Shown here: piece after piece, positions 1 to 8,385 of the stretch | Layout: every line of letters starts with the position of its first letter | Numbering within the stretch: position 1 is the first letter of the stretch | Source of the DNA: Chitinimonas prasina | GTDB lineage: Bacteria; Pseudomonadota; Gammaproteobacteria; Burkholderiales; Chitinimonadaceae | Length of the DNA: 64,000 nt | Direction: 5' to 3' | NCBI RefSeq assembly: GCF_030160395.1 | Contig: NZ_BSOG01000005.1 | Coordinates: forward strand, 240,620 to 304,619 | Notes under the pieces: model-generated | The model's database searches: none | What the model saw: the letters and a program-made list of their open reading frames with translations, nothing else | Told to the model about the DNA's origin: nothing | Program-made: the position numbers and the translations under genes

Positions 1-1
1 A

Positions 2-163
2 GCCACGCTGGCGACCATACTGTTCCTGCTGCTGTGGGCTAATGAGGTGCGCTATGGTGCCTATATCGCCATCGCCGCCGTACTGAGCTACCTGCTGCTT
101 GCGGTCTGGCTGGGCTATCAGGGGCTGAAGCAGCAGGTGACCCTGCCAGCAGCGGCTACTTAG
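2..163 (+). CDS. C-terminal fragment of a membrane protein
   Basis: The frame runs open from the window edge to a TAG stop and encodes about 53 residues. It contains two hydrophobic stretches that look like membrane helices (starting ATILFLLLW and YIAIAAVLSYLLLAVWL) and ends in a short polar tail. The start and most of the gene lie outside the window, so the family cannot be named. About 260 bases without a gene follow before the ATP-grasp operon. Confidence 0.6.
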   Translation, partial: ATLATILFLLLWANEVRYGAYIAIAAVLSYLLLAVWLGYQGLKQQVTLPAAAT

Positions 164-422
164 GGCCTGTTCACGATCTATTCGCCCCGTGGTGAAAAAA
201 TCGTCAACGGGCTCTGAGCCATCGCAGCAGTCGGACAACGCGCCCAGCTCACACTGCCGACACGCTCATCACCCTGCACCCGTCGCAGCTCGCACGCACC
301 AAGACGGTGCACCCACTACACACCCCTCGGCCTCCCCCTAGGCTAAGCCCTTGGCGTATAAAGGCAGATCACACCCGGCACAACCCTTGCGTAAGGTGGA
401 TGAGACCATCCAGGGAGCCCAT

Positions 423-1850
423 ATGCACGCCCTTACCCTCCCCGCACCATCGCACTACGATGAGATGCTGCTGCCCAGTGGGGCCATCCGCCCGCACTAT
501 CAGCCTTTTGCCAATTGGCTGCACGCGCAGACACCCGAAGCGCTGGCCAAGAAGCGAGCGGAGGCCGATCTGCTATTCCACAAGGTGGGTATTACCTTCG
601 CCGTATACGGCGACGAAGCCGGTGCCGAGCGCCTGATACCGTTTGATACGGTGCCACGCATCGTGCCGGCCAGCGAGTGGCAGATGCTGGAGGCGGGCCT
701 GCGACAACGGGTTAGCGCACTCAATCGCTTTCTGTGGGACATCTATCACGACCACGAGATCATCAAGGCCGGCCTGGTGCCGGCGGAGCAGGTATTTGCC
801 AATGCACAGTATCAGCCGGCCATGCAGGGGCTGGATCTACCCCATGGCATCTACGCCCATATCACGGGGGTAGACCTGATACGCCATGCCGACGGCGGCT
901 ACTACGTGCTGGAGGACAATCTGCGGGTGCCATCAGGCGTCAGCTATATGCTGGAGAACCGCAAGATGATGATGCGGTTATTTCCCGAGCTGTTTGCCCA
1001 GTACCCGGTGGCACCCGTAGCGCACTACCCCACCTTGCTGCTGAACACCCTGCGCCACGCCAGCGTGGCTGACAGCCCTACCGTGGTGGTGCTGACGCCC
1101 GGCCCGTTCAACTCGGCCTATTTCGAGCATGCCTTCCTGGCCCAGCAGATGGGGGTGGAGTTGGTGGAGGGGCAGGATTTGTTCGTCAAGGACGACTACC
1201 TGTATATGCGCACCACCGTCGGCCCCCGCCGGGTGGACGTCATCTACCGCCGCATAGACGATGCCTTTCTGGATCCGCTGGCCTTCCGCGCCGATTCCAT
1301 GCTGGGTGTGCCAGGGCTACTGTCGGTCTACAAGCAGGGCAATCTGATCCTAGCCAATGCCATCGGCACAGGAGTGGCCGACGACAAGTCCATCTACCCC
1401 TATGTGCCAGAAATGATCCGCTTCTATCTGGGCGAGGAGCCGATACTGCACAACGTGCCGACCTGGCAGTGCCGCAAGCCGGCCGAGTTGGACCATGTGC
1501 TGACCCATATGGCCGAGCTGGTGGTCAAGGAGGTACACGGCGCAGGGGGCTACGGCATGCTGGTCGGGCCGGCCTCGACGACGGCCGAGGTAGAGGACTT
1601 CCGCCTGCGGGTGCGGGCCAACCCCGCCAACTATATCGCCCAGCCCACCCTGTGCCTGTCCAGTTGTCCCACTTTTGTGGAAAGCGGCATTGCGCCGCGC
1701 CATATCGACCTGCGCCCGTTTGTGCTGACCGGCCGCGAAACCACCATGGTTGCCGGCGGCCTGACCCGCGTGGCACTCAAGGCCGGCTCGCTGGTGGTCA
1801 ATTCGTCACAAGGCGGCGGTACAAAAGATACTTGGGTATTGGAGGCCTGA
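423..1850 (+). CDS. Circularly permuted ATP-grasp amidoligase-like protein
   Basis: This 475-residue protein matches the circularly permuted ATP-grasp family (DUF404/DUF407 type), predicted to form amide bonds at ATP cost in the cytoplasm. Family-typical blocks are VLEDNLRVPSGVSYM near residue 160, DVIYRRIDDAFLDPLAFR near 280, VVKEVHGAGGYGMLVGP near 380 and a C-terminal NSSQGGGTKDTWVL. I chose the ATG at 423 because AGGGAG lies just upstream; an in-frame start at 351 would add 24 unconserved residues. It is the first gene of a tight operon, and its stop abuts the next ATG (TGAATG). Homologues sit beside alpha-E, transglutaminase and Anbu genes, as here. The substrate is unknown for the family. 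Confidence 0.92.
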   Translation: MHALTLPAPSHYDEMLLPSGAIRPHYQPFANWLHAQTPEALAKKRAEADLLFHKVGITFAVYGDEAGAERLIPFDTVPRIVPASEWQMLEAGLRQRVSALNRFLWDIYHDHEIIKAGLVPAEQVFANAQYQPAMQGLDLPHGIYAHITGVDLIRHADGGYYVLEDNLRVPSGVSYMLENRKMMMRLFPELFAQYPVAPVAHYPTLLLNTLRHASVADSPTVVVLTPGPFNSAYFEHAFLAQQMGVELVEGQDLFVKDDYLYMRTTVGPRRVDVIYRRIDDAFLDPLAFRADSMLGVPGLLSVYKQGNLILANAIGTGVADDKSIYPYVPEMIRFYLGEEPILHNVPTWQCRKPAELDHVLTHMAELVVKEVHGAGGYGMLVGPASTTAEVEDFRLRVRANPANYIAQPTLCLSSCPTFVESGIAPRHIDLRPFVLTGRETTMVAGGLTRVALKAGSLVVNSSQGGGTKDTWVLEA

Positions 1851-2429
1851 ATGAACGCGCACATCGATATCAAGATAGAACGCATCAGCCCCGCCATGGC
1901 ATCGGGCCTGTTGCCCGACCTTACCGGCTTGCTGATGGATACCGTCAACCACGGCGCCAGCATCGGCTTTCTGGCCCCGCTGGAGCTGGCGCAGGCCCAT
2001 GCTTACTGGCTGGGTGTGCTGGCCAATATGGGTGATAGCGCCACCCTGCTGTGGGTGGCCCGCGCTGGCGAGCAGGTGGTCGGCACCGTACAGTTGCAAA
2101 CCTGCCCCCGAGCCAATGGCCGCAACCGGGCCGAGGTCTGCAAGCTGATGGTACATAGCCGCTGGCGCGGCCAGGGCATTGCCAGCCTGTTGATGGCCGC
2201 GCTGGAAGGCATGGCCCGCAAGCTGGAGCGGGGCATGCTTTACCTCGATACCGAGGCGGGCTCTGGCGCCGAGGGCCTATACCACTCGCTGGGCTACACC
2301 CGCGTGGGTGAGATACCGGACTACGCCGCCAGCCCGGATGGCACGCTGCACCCCACGGCCATCTATTACAAGCAGTTGATAGACCGTAGCCTGGTGCCGC
2401 TGGCCGTGGCGGCAGAGAGCGAGGCCTGA
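1851..2429 (+). CDS. GNAT-family N-acetyltransferase
   Basis: This 192-residue protein has the GNAT acetyl-CoA binding signature: the beta4-alpha3 region holds KLMVHSRWRGQGIASLL (R/Q-x-x-G-x-G/A pyrophosphate loop), followed by YLDTEAGSGAEGLYHSLGYTRVG typical of motif B. It is placed exactly between the ATP-grasp and alpha-E genes, with TGAATG at both junctions, so it must be co-translated with them. That position suggests it acylates the amine product or substrate of the amidoligase system, which is inference. The substrate cannot be read from the sequence. Confidence 0.88.
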   Translation: MNAHIDIKIERISPAMASGLLPDLTGLLMDTVNHGASIGFLAPLELAQAHAYWLGVLANMGDSATLLWVARAGEQVVGTVQLQTCPRANGRNRAEVCKLMVHSRWRGQGIASLLMAALEGMARKLERGMLYLDTEAGSGAEGLYHSLGYTRVGEIPDYAASPDGTLHPTAIYYKQLIDRSLVPLAVAAESEA

Positions 2430-3398
2430 ATGCTGTCACGCACTGCCTCTCAGCTGTACTGGATGAGCCGCTATCTGGAACGCGCCGAAAACCTGGTCCG
2501 CATGCTGGATGTGACCCACTCGCTGTCGCTGCTGCCGCAATCGCGCGGCGCCCTGACCGAGCTGGCCGCGCCGCTCGCTGTCACCGGCTCGCTGGACGCC
2601 TTTCACGCCCGCCACAGCAGGCTCGATTCGGAGCAGTTGTTCAACTTCATGGCGCTGGATCAGGACAACCCGGCCTCGGTACTGAGCTGCCTGCGCTTTG
2701 CCCGCGAGAACGCCCATGCCGTACGCGGCCAGATCACGGCCGAGATGTGGGAGGCCATCAACGCCAGCTGGCTGGAAGCCAAGGAGATGCCGCGTCGCGG
2801 CATACCCAGCGTATCGGCGTTTTTCGACTGGGTGAAGGAGCGCTCGCACCTGTTCCGTGGCGCCACCTATGGCACCTTGCAACGCAATGACGCCTATTGC
2901 TTTATCCGCCTCGGCACGTTCATCGAGCGGGCCGACAATACCGCCCGCCTGCTGGATGTGAAGTCCCAGCTGATTGCCCCCGCCCAGGCCAATCTGATGC
3001 CGGTAGACGCGCCCGCAGAGAGCGCCCCCGACTTCTACGCCTGGAGCGCGTTACTGCGCTCGCTCTCGGCCTTCGAGGCCTATCACGCGGCCTATCGCGA
3101 CAGCCTGGATGGCCGCCGGGTGACCGAGCTGCTGATACTGCGGCCCGACGTACCGCGCTCGCTGCGCGCCTGCTGCGACGAGATACGGGCCATCCTGCCG
3201 CAGATAGAAGCCGCCGAGGGCGCACTGGATGCCGGCCGGCATGTCAAACAACTGGCTGGCAAGCTGGCCGTGCAGCTGGAGTACGGCTCGGTGGACGAAA
3301 TCATGGCCCTCGGCCTGCATGACTGGCTTACCGGCTTTCTGACCCGCTCGGCCCGATTGGGCGAGGCCATACGGGCCGCTTACCTGGAGGCAAATTGA
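2430..3398 (+). CDS. Alpha-E domain protein (DUF403)
   Basis: The product is 322 residues and largely helical. It opens with the alpha-E hallmark LYWMSRYLERAENLVRMLDV and has FIERADNTARLLDVK near residue 165. Proteins of this family accompany circularly permuted ATP-grasp enzymes, either as a separate gene or fused to them, and are thought to be partners of the amidoligase; no reaction is established. The gene begins immediately after the first GNAT (TGAATG) and is followed two bases later by a second GNAT. Length is normal for the family. Confidence 0.92.
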   Translation: MLSRTASQLYWMSRYLERAENLVRMLDVTHSLSLLPQSRGALTELAAPLAVTGSLDAFHARHSRLDSEQLFNFMALDQDNPASVLSCLRFARENAHAVRGQITAEMWEAINASWLEAKEMPRRGIPSVSAFFDWVKERSHLFRGATYGTLQRNDAYCFIRLGTFIERADNTARLLDVKSQLIAPAQANLMPVDAPAESAPDFYAWSALLRSLSAFEAYHAAYRDSLDGRRVTELLILRPDVPRSLRACCDEIRAILPQIEAAEGALDAGRHVKQLAGKLAVQLEYGSVDEIMALGLHDWLTGFLTRSARLGEAIRAAYLEAN

Positions 3399-3399
3399 G

Positions 3400-3897
3400 A
3401 TGGAAGTGGTAATACGTGATGCCAGCGAGGCCGATGCCAAGGTCTTGGCGGCGATCTATTCGGTCTATGTGATGGAGACCACCATTTCATTTGAGGAGGC
3501 CCCCGTCCCGCCCGAGGAAATGGCGCGGCGGGTAGCCGAGGTGCAGGCTGGCGGCCTGCCCTGGCTGGTGGCAGAGCAGGGAGGACGCTTGCTGGGTTAT
3601 GCCTACGCCACCAAGTGGCGCGCCCGCTCGGCCTACCGCTTTGCCGTGGAGAGCTCGGTCTATCTGGCACCCGACGCCAGCGGCCGAGGCGTGGGTACGC
3701 GCCTGTACCAAGCGCTGCTGGCACGGCTCAGGGAGGCAGGCCTGCGCACCGTGATCGGCGGGGTAGCGCTACCCAACCCGGCCAGCATAGCCCTGCACGA
3801 GAAACTGGGATTCAAGCCCGTAGCCTGCTTCGAGCGCGTGGGCCTGAAGCATGACCGCTGGATAGATGTGGCCTACTGGCAGCTGCAGCTGGAATAG
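3400..3897 (+). CDS. PAT-like GNAT N-acetyltransferase
   Basis: This 165-residue acetyltransferase resembles the phosphinothricin / methionine sulfoximine acetyltransferase group. It starts VVIRDASEADAKVLAAIY, has the early TTISFEEAP segment of that group, and carries the acetyl-CoA loop SGRGVGTRLYQALL near residue 95 and ALHEKLGFKPVACF near 130. It begins two bases after the alpha-E stop, with GGAGG in the tail of that gene as a likely ribosome site. It is the second acetyltransferase in the operon. PAT enzymes N-acetylate glutamate-like amino acids, which would suit a pathway making amide-linked amino acids, but that link is inference. Confidence 0.87.
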   Translation: MEVVIRDASEADAKVLAAIYSVYVMETTISFEEAPVPPEEMARRVAEVQAGGLPWLVAEQGGRLLGYAYATKWRARSAYRFAVESSVYLAPDASGRGVGTRLYQALLARLREAGLRTVIGGVALPNPASIALHEKLGFKPVACFERVGLKHDRWIDVAYWQLQLE

Positions 3898-4000
3898 GCC
3901 CGCACACCAAAGCGCACCATCCCTTGCCACCATCCATCTGTTCGCATGCGATAGGTGGCCTGATAGGGATGTCGGCGCCCCTTTAGCAGGAGGAAACCCC

Positions 4001-4807
4001 ATGCACCTGGCCATAGATCACGAGACACTGTACCGCTACGACAGCCCGGTGGCCCGCAGCACCCAGTACCTGCGGCTGACGCCACGGCCATCCGATCGCC
4101 TGCGCGTCATCGAGTGGCAACTTACCCTGCCCGCACAGGCGGCGCGCGGCCTGGATGCCTACGGCAACGTGCTGCATGTGCTGACACTGGACAAACCGCA
4201 TAGCGAGATTCGCCTGCATGCCACCGGGGTGGTCGAGACATCGGATGCGGCGCCCTCCCCCATGCGCGACGATAGTCTGCCGCCACAGTTGTTCCTGCGC
4301 GATTCGCCATTGACCCATGCCGATGCCGCCCTGCAGGACTTTGCCCAGCAGCACCACGCGGCCGTGGTAGCAAACCGGCTGGCTGGCCTGGGTGCACTGA
4401 TGCAGGCCGTGGGAGAACGCATGCCTTACACCCCCGGCAGCACGGATGTCGCCACCGCTGCGGCCGATGCCTTTGCCCAGGCGCGCGGGGTGTGCCAGGA
4501 CCACGCCCATGTCTATGCCACCTGCTGCCGCCTGCTAGGTATACCGGCCCGCTACGTCAGTGGCTACCTGGCGGCCGACGCAGAGCATGTGGCCAGCCAC
4601 GCCTGGGTAGAGGCCTGGCTGGAAGAAGGCTGGCTGGGGTTCGACGTCAGCAACCAATGCCTGGCCGGCAACCGCCATGTTCCGTTGGCCGTGGGGCTCG
4701 ATTATCTGGACGCCTGTCCGGTAAGGGGAATGCGGCAGGGTGGCGGAGGCGAAAGCCTCCATGCAGTGGCACGAGTAATGCAGGCCGCGCCATGGCAGGA
4801 TCAGTGA
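4001..4807 (+). CDS. Transglutaminase-like cysteine peptidase/amidase
   Basis: This 268-residue protein has the bacterial transglutaminase N-terminal domain (from IDHETLYRYDSPVARSTQ) followed by a transglutaminase-like core. The catalytic triad is visible as Cys in ARGVCQDHAH (about residue 167), His in ASHAWVEAW (about 204) and Asp in GFDVSNQC (about 219). The ATG at 4001 follows a strong AGGAGGAAA. It lies about 100 bases after the GNAT gene and completes the ATP-grasp/alpha-E set; in such neighbourhoods it is predicted to cleave or remodel the peptide bond made by the ligase. The gene converges with the small minus-strand gene that follows. Confidence 0.92.
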   Translation: MHLAIDHETLYRYDSPVARSTQYLRLTPRPSDRLRVIEWQLTLPAQAARGLDAYGNVLHVLTLDKPHSEIRLHATGVVETSDAAPSPMRDDSLPPQLFLRDSPLTHADAALQDFAQQHHAAVVANRLAGLGALMQAVGERMPYTPGSTDVATAAADAFAQARGVCQDHAHVYATCCRLLGIPARYVSGYLAADAEHVASHAWVEAWLEEGWLGFDVSNQCLAGNRHVPLAVGLDYLDACPVRGMRQGGGGESLHAVARVMQAAPWQDQ

Positions 4808-4823
4808 TGACGCCAGGTCGCTG

Positions 4824-5336
4824 TCAGTTGTGGACGGCTCGCATCAAGCCATCGAAGTCGTAGGGCTTGCCTCGCGCGCTCGATTCGACATAGGCGATAT
4901 AGGAGAAAAAGTTTCGGCAGCGCAGCAGGATACGATCACGCCCGAGCTCATCGTTATATTTCGCCGCGTCCTGCGCGACCCGACTAAGCAGGGTCGCTTT
5001 CACCAGCGCGGCAGACTGGGGCGACTTGACCTTCAGCTCACTGGCGATATAGAGATCCAGCTGCTTGTAGGGATGCACGAACACATCATATCGCCCACCG
5101 GTCCACGATTCGTATTGCGATAGCGCGCGGGCGTCGTAGCGTTTCTGGCAGCGCTTCGCCATGTCGCGCCCGCGTGCGTCCACGATGATGGGGATCATCA
5201 TCTTGCGGAAATAGGCATTATCCTCATCTATCGAGCCTGCTGCGCAGGCCAGGGGCGACAGCGCTGCGACCAGCAGACCAAGAACAGCCGTGCGCGCGCC
5301 AGCCTTAGACACGACACAGTGTTGCCACATAGACAT
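4824..5336 (-). CDS. Predicted exported protein of unknown function
   Basis: The product is 170 residues with an N-terminal signal sequence (TAVLGLLVAALSPLACAAG) and no domain I recognise. The mature part is polar, contains two cysteines (KRCQKRY and LLRCRNFF) that could pair, and ends in a Tyr/Phe-rich segment. The same frame stays open far upstream to 7076, but that extension is antisense to Anbu and the binding-protein gene and is not plausible coding. I place the start at ATG 5336; ATG 5330 is equally possible. It interrupts the transglutaminase-Anbu pair on the opposite strand. Confidence 0.7.
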   Translation of the reverse strand: MSMWQHCVVSKAGARTAVLGLLVAALSPLACAAGSIDEDNAYFRKMMIPIIVDARGRDMAKRCQKRYDARALSQYESWTGGRYDVFVHPYKQLDLYIASELKVKSPQSAALVKATLLSRVAQDAAKYNDELGRDRILLRCRNFFSYIAYVESSARGKPYDFDGLMRAVHN

Positions 5337-5432
5337 ATTGCCTTTCCGCTGAGGTGGGATGTGCGCGGGTCTTGCCCACAGCGCTACGCATCCCGTTAAA
5401 CTGCCTGCCATTCTACTGACTTCCGCCACGCC

Positions 5433-6164
5433 ATGACCTATTGCGTCGCCATGCGGCTGGATACCGGCCTGCTGTTCGCCTCCGACTCCCGCACCAATGC
5501 AGGGGTCGACCATATCGCCACCTTCCGCAAGATGCATGTGTTCGAGCAGCCCGGCAAAAGGCTGATCGTGCTGCTGAGCGCCGGCAACCTGGCCACCACC
5601 CAGAGCGTGGTGAGCTTGCTGCGGCAGCGGCTGGATGACGATGCGGTCAACCTCTACAACGTCGCCACCTTGTACGATGCAGCCGCCCTGGTAGGCAACA
5701 CGGTCAAGGAAGTGGTAGCCCGCTACGCCAGCGAAGGCACCCTGGGACAGGGGGTGGATTTTGGCGCCAACTTTATCGTGGGCGGGCAGATACGGGGCGA
5801 GACGACGCGACTGTTCCAGGTCTACCCACAGGGCAATTTCATCGAAACCTGCGAGGACACCCCCTACTTCCAGATTGGGGAATCCAAGTACGGCAAGCCC
5901 ATCATAGACAGGGTGGTGCGCAGTGATACATCGCTGCCCGAGGCCGCCAAATGCACGCTGATCTCGTTTGATTCCACCATACGCAGCAATCTGTCGGTGG
6001 GCTTGCCCATAGACATGCTGCTTTACGGTGCTGATACCTTTGCGCCGGCCGCACCGCACCGCATCGATGGCGATGATCCCTATTTCAACAAGCTGCGGCG
6101 CGGCTGGGGAGAAGGGCTGCGGCGGGTGTTTGCCAAGCTGCCCGATGCGGACTGGTTTGAATGA
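5433..6164 (+). CDS. Anbu proteasome-like Ntn-hydrolase peptidase
   Basis: This 243-residue protein matches Anbu (COG3484), the bacterial 20S-proteasome-like peptidase. It starts MTYCVAMRLDTGLLFASDSR, so removing Met exposes Thr1 as the nucleophile, with Asp17 in ASDSR and a lysine at about position 32 (TFRKMHVF), as in proteasome beta subunits. Later blocks such as NFIVGGQI and YFQIGESKYGKPIIDR are typical of the family. Anbu genes commonly neighbour permuted ATP-grasp, alpha-E and transglutaminase genes, and here they lie within 1 kb upstream. It probably forms a cytoplasmic ring-like oligomer. The natural substrate of Anbu is not established. Confidence 0.93.
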   Translation: MTYCVAMRLDTGLLFASDSRTNAGVDHIATFRKMHVFEQPGKRLIVLLSAGNLATTQSVVSLLRQRLDDDAVNLYNVATLYDAAALVGNTVKEVVARYASEGTLGQGVDFGANFIVGGQIRGETTRLFQVYPQGNFIETCEDTPYFQIGESKYGKPIIDRVVRSDTSLPEAAKCTLISFDSTIRSNLSVGLPIDMLLYGADTFAPAAPHRIDGDDPYFNKLRRGWGEGLRRVFAKLPDADWFE

Positions 6165-6233
6165 TGGCGTCCTCGGCCGTACCGTATTGACGCCCAGAGG
6201 CACACATACCAATAAAACGAGAGAGGAAGAACC

Positions 6234-7811
6234 ATGCACACCATCCGACTGGCCCTGTTGGCCCTTGCCACTGTCAGCGCACTTGCCGCCAAGCCCCTGG
6301 TCATCTGTGCCGATGCTGACCCGGATGGGTTCGATCCGGCCCAGAGCGCCAATACCACTACCCATGCGGCCTCTGCAGCCAAGCTCTACAACAACCTGAT
6401 CGAATACCTGCCCGGCCCCTTCAAGTTCACCCCCAGCCTGGCAGCCCAGTGGGATATCTCGGCCGATGGCCTGGTCTACACTTTCAAGCTGCGGCGTGGC
6501 GTGAAATGGCATAGCACCGACAGCTTCAAACCCAGCCGCGATTTCAATGCCGACGATGTGCTGTGGACCCTGCAGCGGCAGATCGACCCCAGCCACCCCG
6601 GCGCCAAGGCCGCGCCCGCAGGTTTCCCCTATGCCAACTCCGGCGACTGGAAGAACCTGTTCAAGAGCGTGGAAAAAATCGACGACCACACCGTCAAGCT
6701 GACGCTCACCAAGCCCTATGCCCCCTTGCTGGAGCGCTTTGCCCACCCTGCCCTGGCCATCGTCTCGGCCGAGTACGGCAAGCAGCTCGACAAAGCCGCC
6801 ACCCCGCTGCTGATCAGCAGCCACCCCGTAGGCACAGGGCCTTATCAGTTGAAGAAGTTCGACAAGGGCGCCCAGGCGCGTTACGACGCCAACCCACGTT
6901 ACTGGCGGCAAAAGCCGGCCATCGATAAATTGATCATCGCCACCGTCAGCGACCCGGCAGTGCGGGCGCAAAAGCTGCTGGCCGGCGAATGCCATCTTGC
7001 CGACACCATCAAGCCGCAAGACCTGCCACGTTTTGACGGCAATGCCCAGTTCGCAGTCACCCCCCTGCGCATCCAATCCAGCAGCCAGCTGTTTTTCAAT
7101 GTGGGCCGCAAACCATTCGACGACAAGCGGGTACGCCAGGCACTGGCCTCGGTCATAGATCGTGCCGCCATCGTCAAAAGCGTGTACGACGGCCGGGCCG
7201 AGACCGCCGCGACGCCTTACTCGCCGCGCAGCCTATGGGGCGTGGAGGCAGTCAGACCTGCTGCGCCCGACTTTAACCGGGCGCGCAAGCTCTTGGCCGA
7301 GGCAGGCTACCCCCAAGGCTTTGAAGCGGAAATGTGGGTACGGCCGGGTGGCTCCGGCACCAATCCCAACTTCAAGCTGACCGCCGAGCTGATACAGGCC
7401 GACTGGGCCAAGCTGGGTGTCAGGCTCAACCTGGTGAACGTGGAGTGGACTGAACTGGTCAAGAAAGCCCGCGCCGGCGAAGCACCCAGCCTGCTCAGTG
7501 GCTGGAGTGGCGCACTCGACCCCGATGGCTTCTACAGCAACCTGGCCAGCTGCGATGCCGCCGGCAATGGCTACAATTTCGCCCAATGGTGCAGCCCGCA
7601 GGTCGATGCCGCCCTGGATGCCGCACGTGTCGCCACCAAGCAGGCCGATCGGGCCAAGCGCTATGTGGATGTGCAGAAAATACTGGCCGATGAAGTCCCT
7701 TTTACCACCCTGACCTACCCCTTGCAGGTGGTGATACACGACCGCAAGCTGCTGGGGGTGGAGCCCACGGCCGGCGAGAGCTTCAAGGTGGAACAGGTAC
7801 GCTGGAAGTAA
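6234..7811 (+). CDS. Peptide-type ABC transporter solute-binding protein (family 5)
   Basis: The 525-residue product has a signal peptide (LALLALATVSALA before AKPLVICAD) and the family 5 layout of DppA/OppA. Hallmarks are DPDGFDPAQS near the N-terminus, PSLAAQWDISADGLVYTFKLRRGVKWH around residues 65-85 and GTGPYQLKKF around 200. It should bind peptides or similar solutes in the periplasm. GAGAGGAAG precedes the start. No permease or ATPase genes are adjacent, so it is an orphan that must use a transporter encoded elsewhere. Its position five bases before a small membrane protein gene suggests co-transcription. Confidence 0.93.
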   Translation: MHTIRLALLALATVSALAAKPLVICADADPDGFDPAQSANTTTHAASAAKLYNNLIEYLPGPFKFTPSLAAQWDISADGLVYTFKLRRGVKWHSTDSFKPSRDFNADDVLWTLQRQIDPSHPGAKAAPAGFPYANSGDWKNLFKSVEKIDDHTVKLTLTKPYAPLLERFAHPALAIVSAEYGKQLDKAATPLLISSHPVGTGPYQLKKFDKGAQARYDANPRYWRQKPAIDKLIIATVSDPAVRAQKLLAGECHLADTIKPQDLPRFDGNAQFAVTPLRIQSSSQLFFNVGRKPFDDKRVRQALASVIDRAAIVKSVYDGRAETAATPYSPRSLWGVEAVRPAAPDFNRARKLLAEAGYPQGFEAEMWVRPGGSGTNPNFKLTAELIQADWAKLGVRLNLVNVEWTELVKKARAGEAPSLLSGWSGALDPDGFYSNLASCDAAGNGYNFAQWCSPQVDAALDAARVATKQADRAKRYVDVQKILADEVPFTTLTYPLQVVIHDRKLLGVEPTAGESFKVEQVRWK

Positions 7812-7815
7812 GGTC

Positions 7816-8283
7816 ATGCAGCCTGCCGCCAGGACTCGCGCACCCAACCGTTATCTGATTGCAGCTGGCATTGCCGCGCTGGCGGCTAGCCTGCTGCACC
7901 TCACCATCCCCCTTGGTGGGCCCAGCTGGTATGCCTTTTTTGGGGCGCCGGACGGGCTCGTCGCCATGGCCAGGGCCGGCCACTGGTACCCGGTGGTCTG
8001 CTGCCTGGTCATCGCCCTGGCCCTGCTGGTGTCCGCCGCCTATGCCTTCTCTGGGGCTGGCATGTTGCGCCGCCTACCGTGGCAGCGCACCGTGCTGCTG
8101 GGTATCGCAGCCGTGCTGGTGCTGCGCGGCATCGGATTCATCCCGCTGATGCTGTGGCAGCCCGAGCGCCTGGCCGATATCTGCAACTGCCAGGGTGTGG
8201 ATGCCTTCCTGGTAATCACCTCCTTGCTTTGCCTGACCATGGGCATGGCCTACGCCCTGGGCACCAGACAACTCTGGCGCTAG
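7816..8283 (+). CDS. Four-helix membrane protein of unknown function
   Basis: The 155-residue product has four predicted membrane helices (near residues 12-32, 55-75, 88-110 and 128-148), separated by short loops; one loop holds a CNCQG motif. It starts five bases after the binding-protein stop with GGAAGTAAGG as ribosome site. I do not recognise the family with certainty; the layout is like small bacterial four-helix membrane proteins of the DUF3995 kind. No function can be assigned from context. Confidence 0.72.
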   Translation: MQPAARTRAPNRYLIAAGIAALAASLLHLTIPLGGPSWYAFFGAPDGLVAMARAGHWYPVVCCLVIALALLVSAAYAFSGAGMLRRLPWQRTVLLGIAAVLVLRGIGFIPLMLWQPERLADICNCQGVDAFLVITSLLCLTMGMAYALGTRQLWR

Positions 8284-8385
8284 CCCGGCTGCTGACAACA
8301 GCCCCAGCACCATCCAGCGCCCCGCCACAGGCACGCCTGCCTACACAAGCTCACCTGGCTTTACCGATACAACCAAGAAAGTACC

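Noticed and set aside
161..180. GGGCCTGTTCACGATC-like sequence after the first stop resembling some insertion-sequence ends
   Set aside because: No matching second end, target duplication or transposase remnant is present.
5337..7076. A long minus-strand open frame continuing upstream from the exported unknown protein
   Set aside because: It is antisense to Anbu and the family 5 binding protein, both convincing, and its translation has no protein-like features. It arises from GC-rich codon structure.
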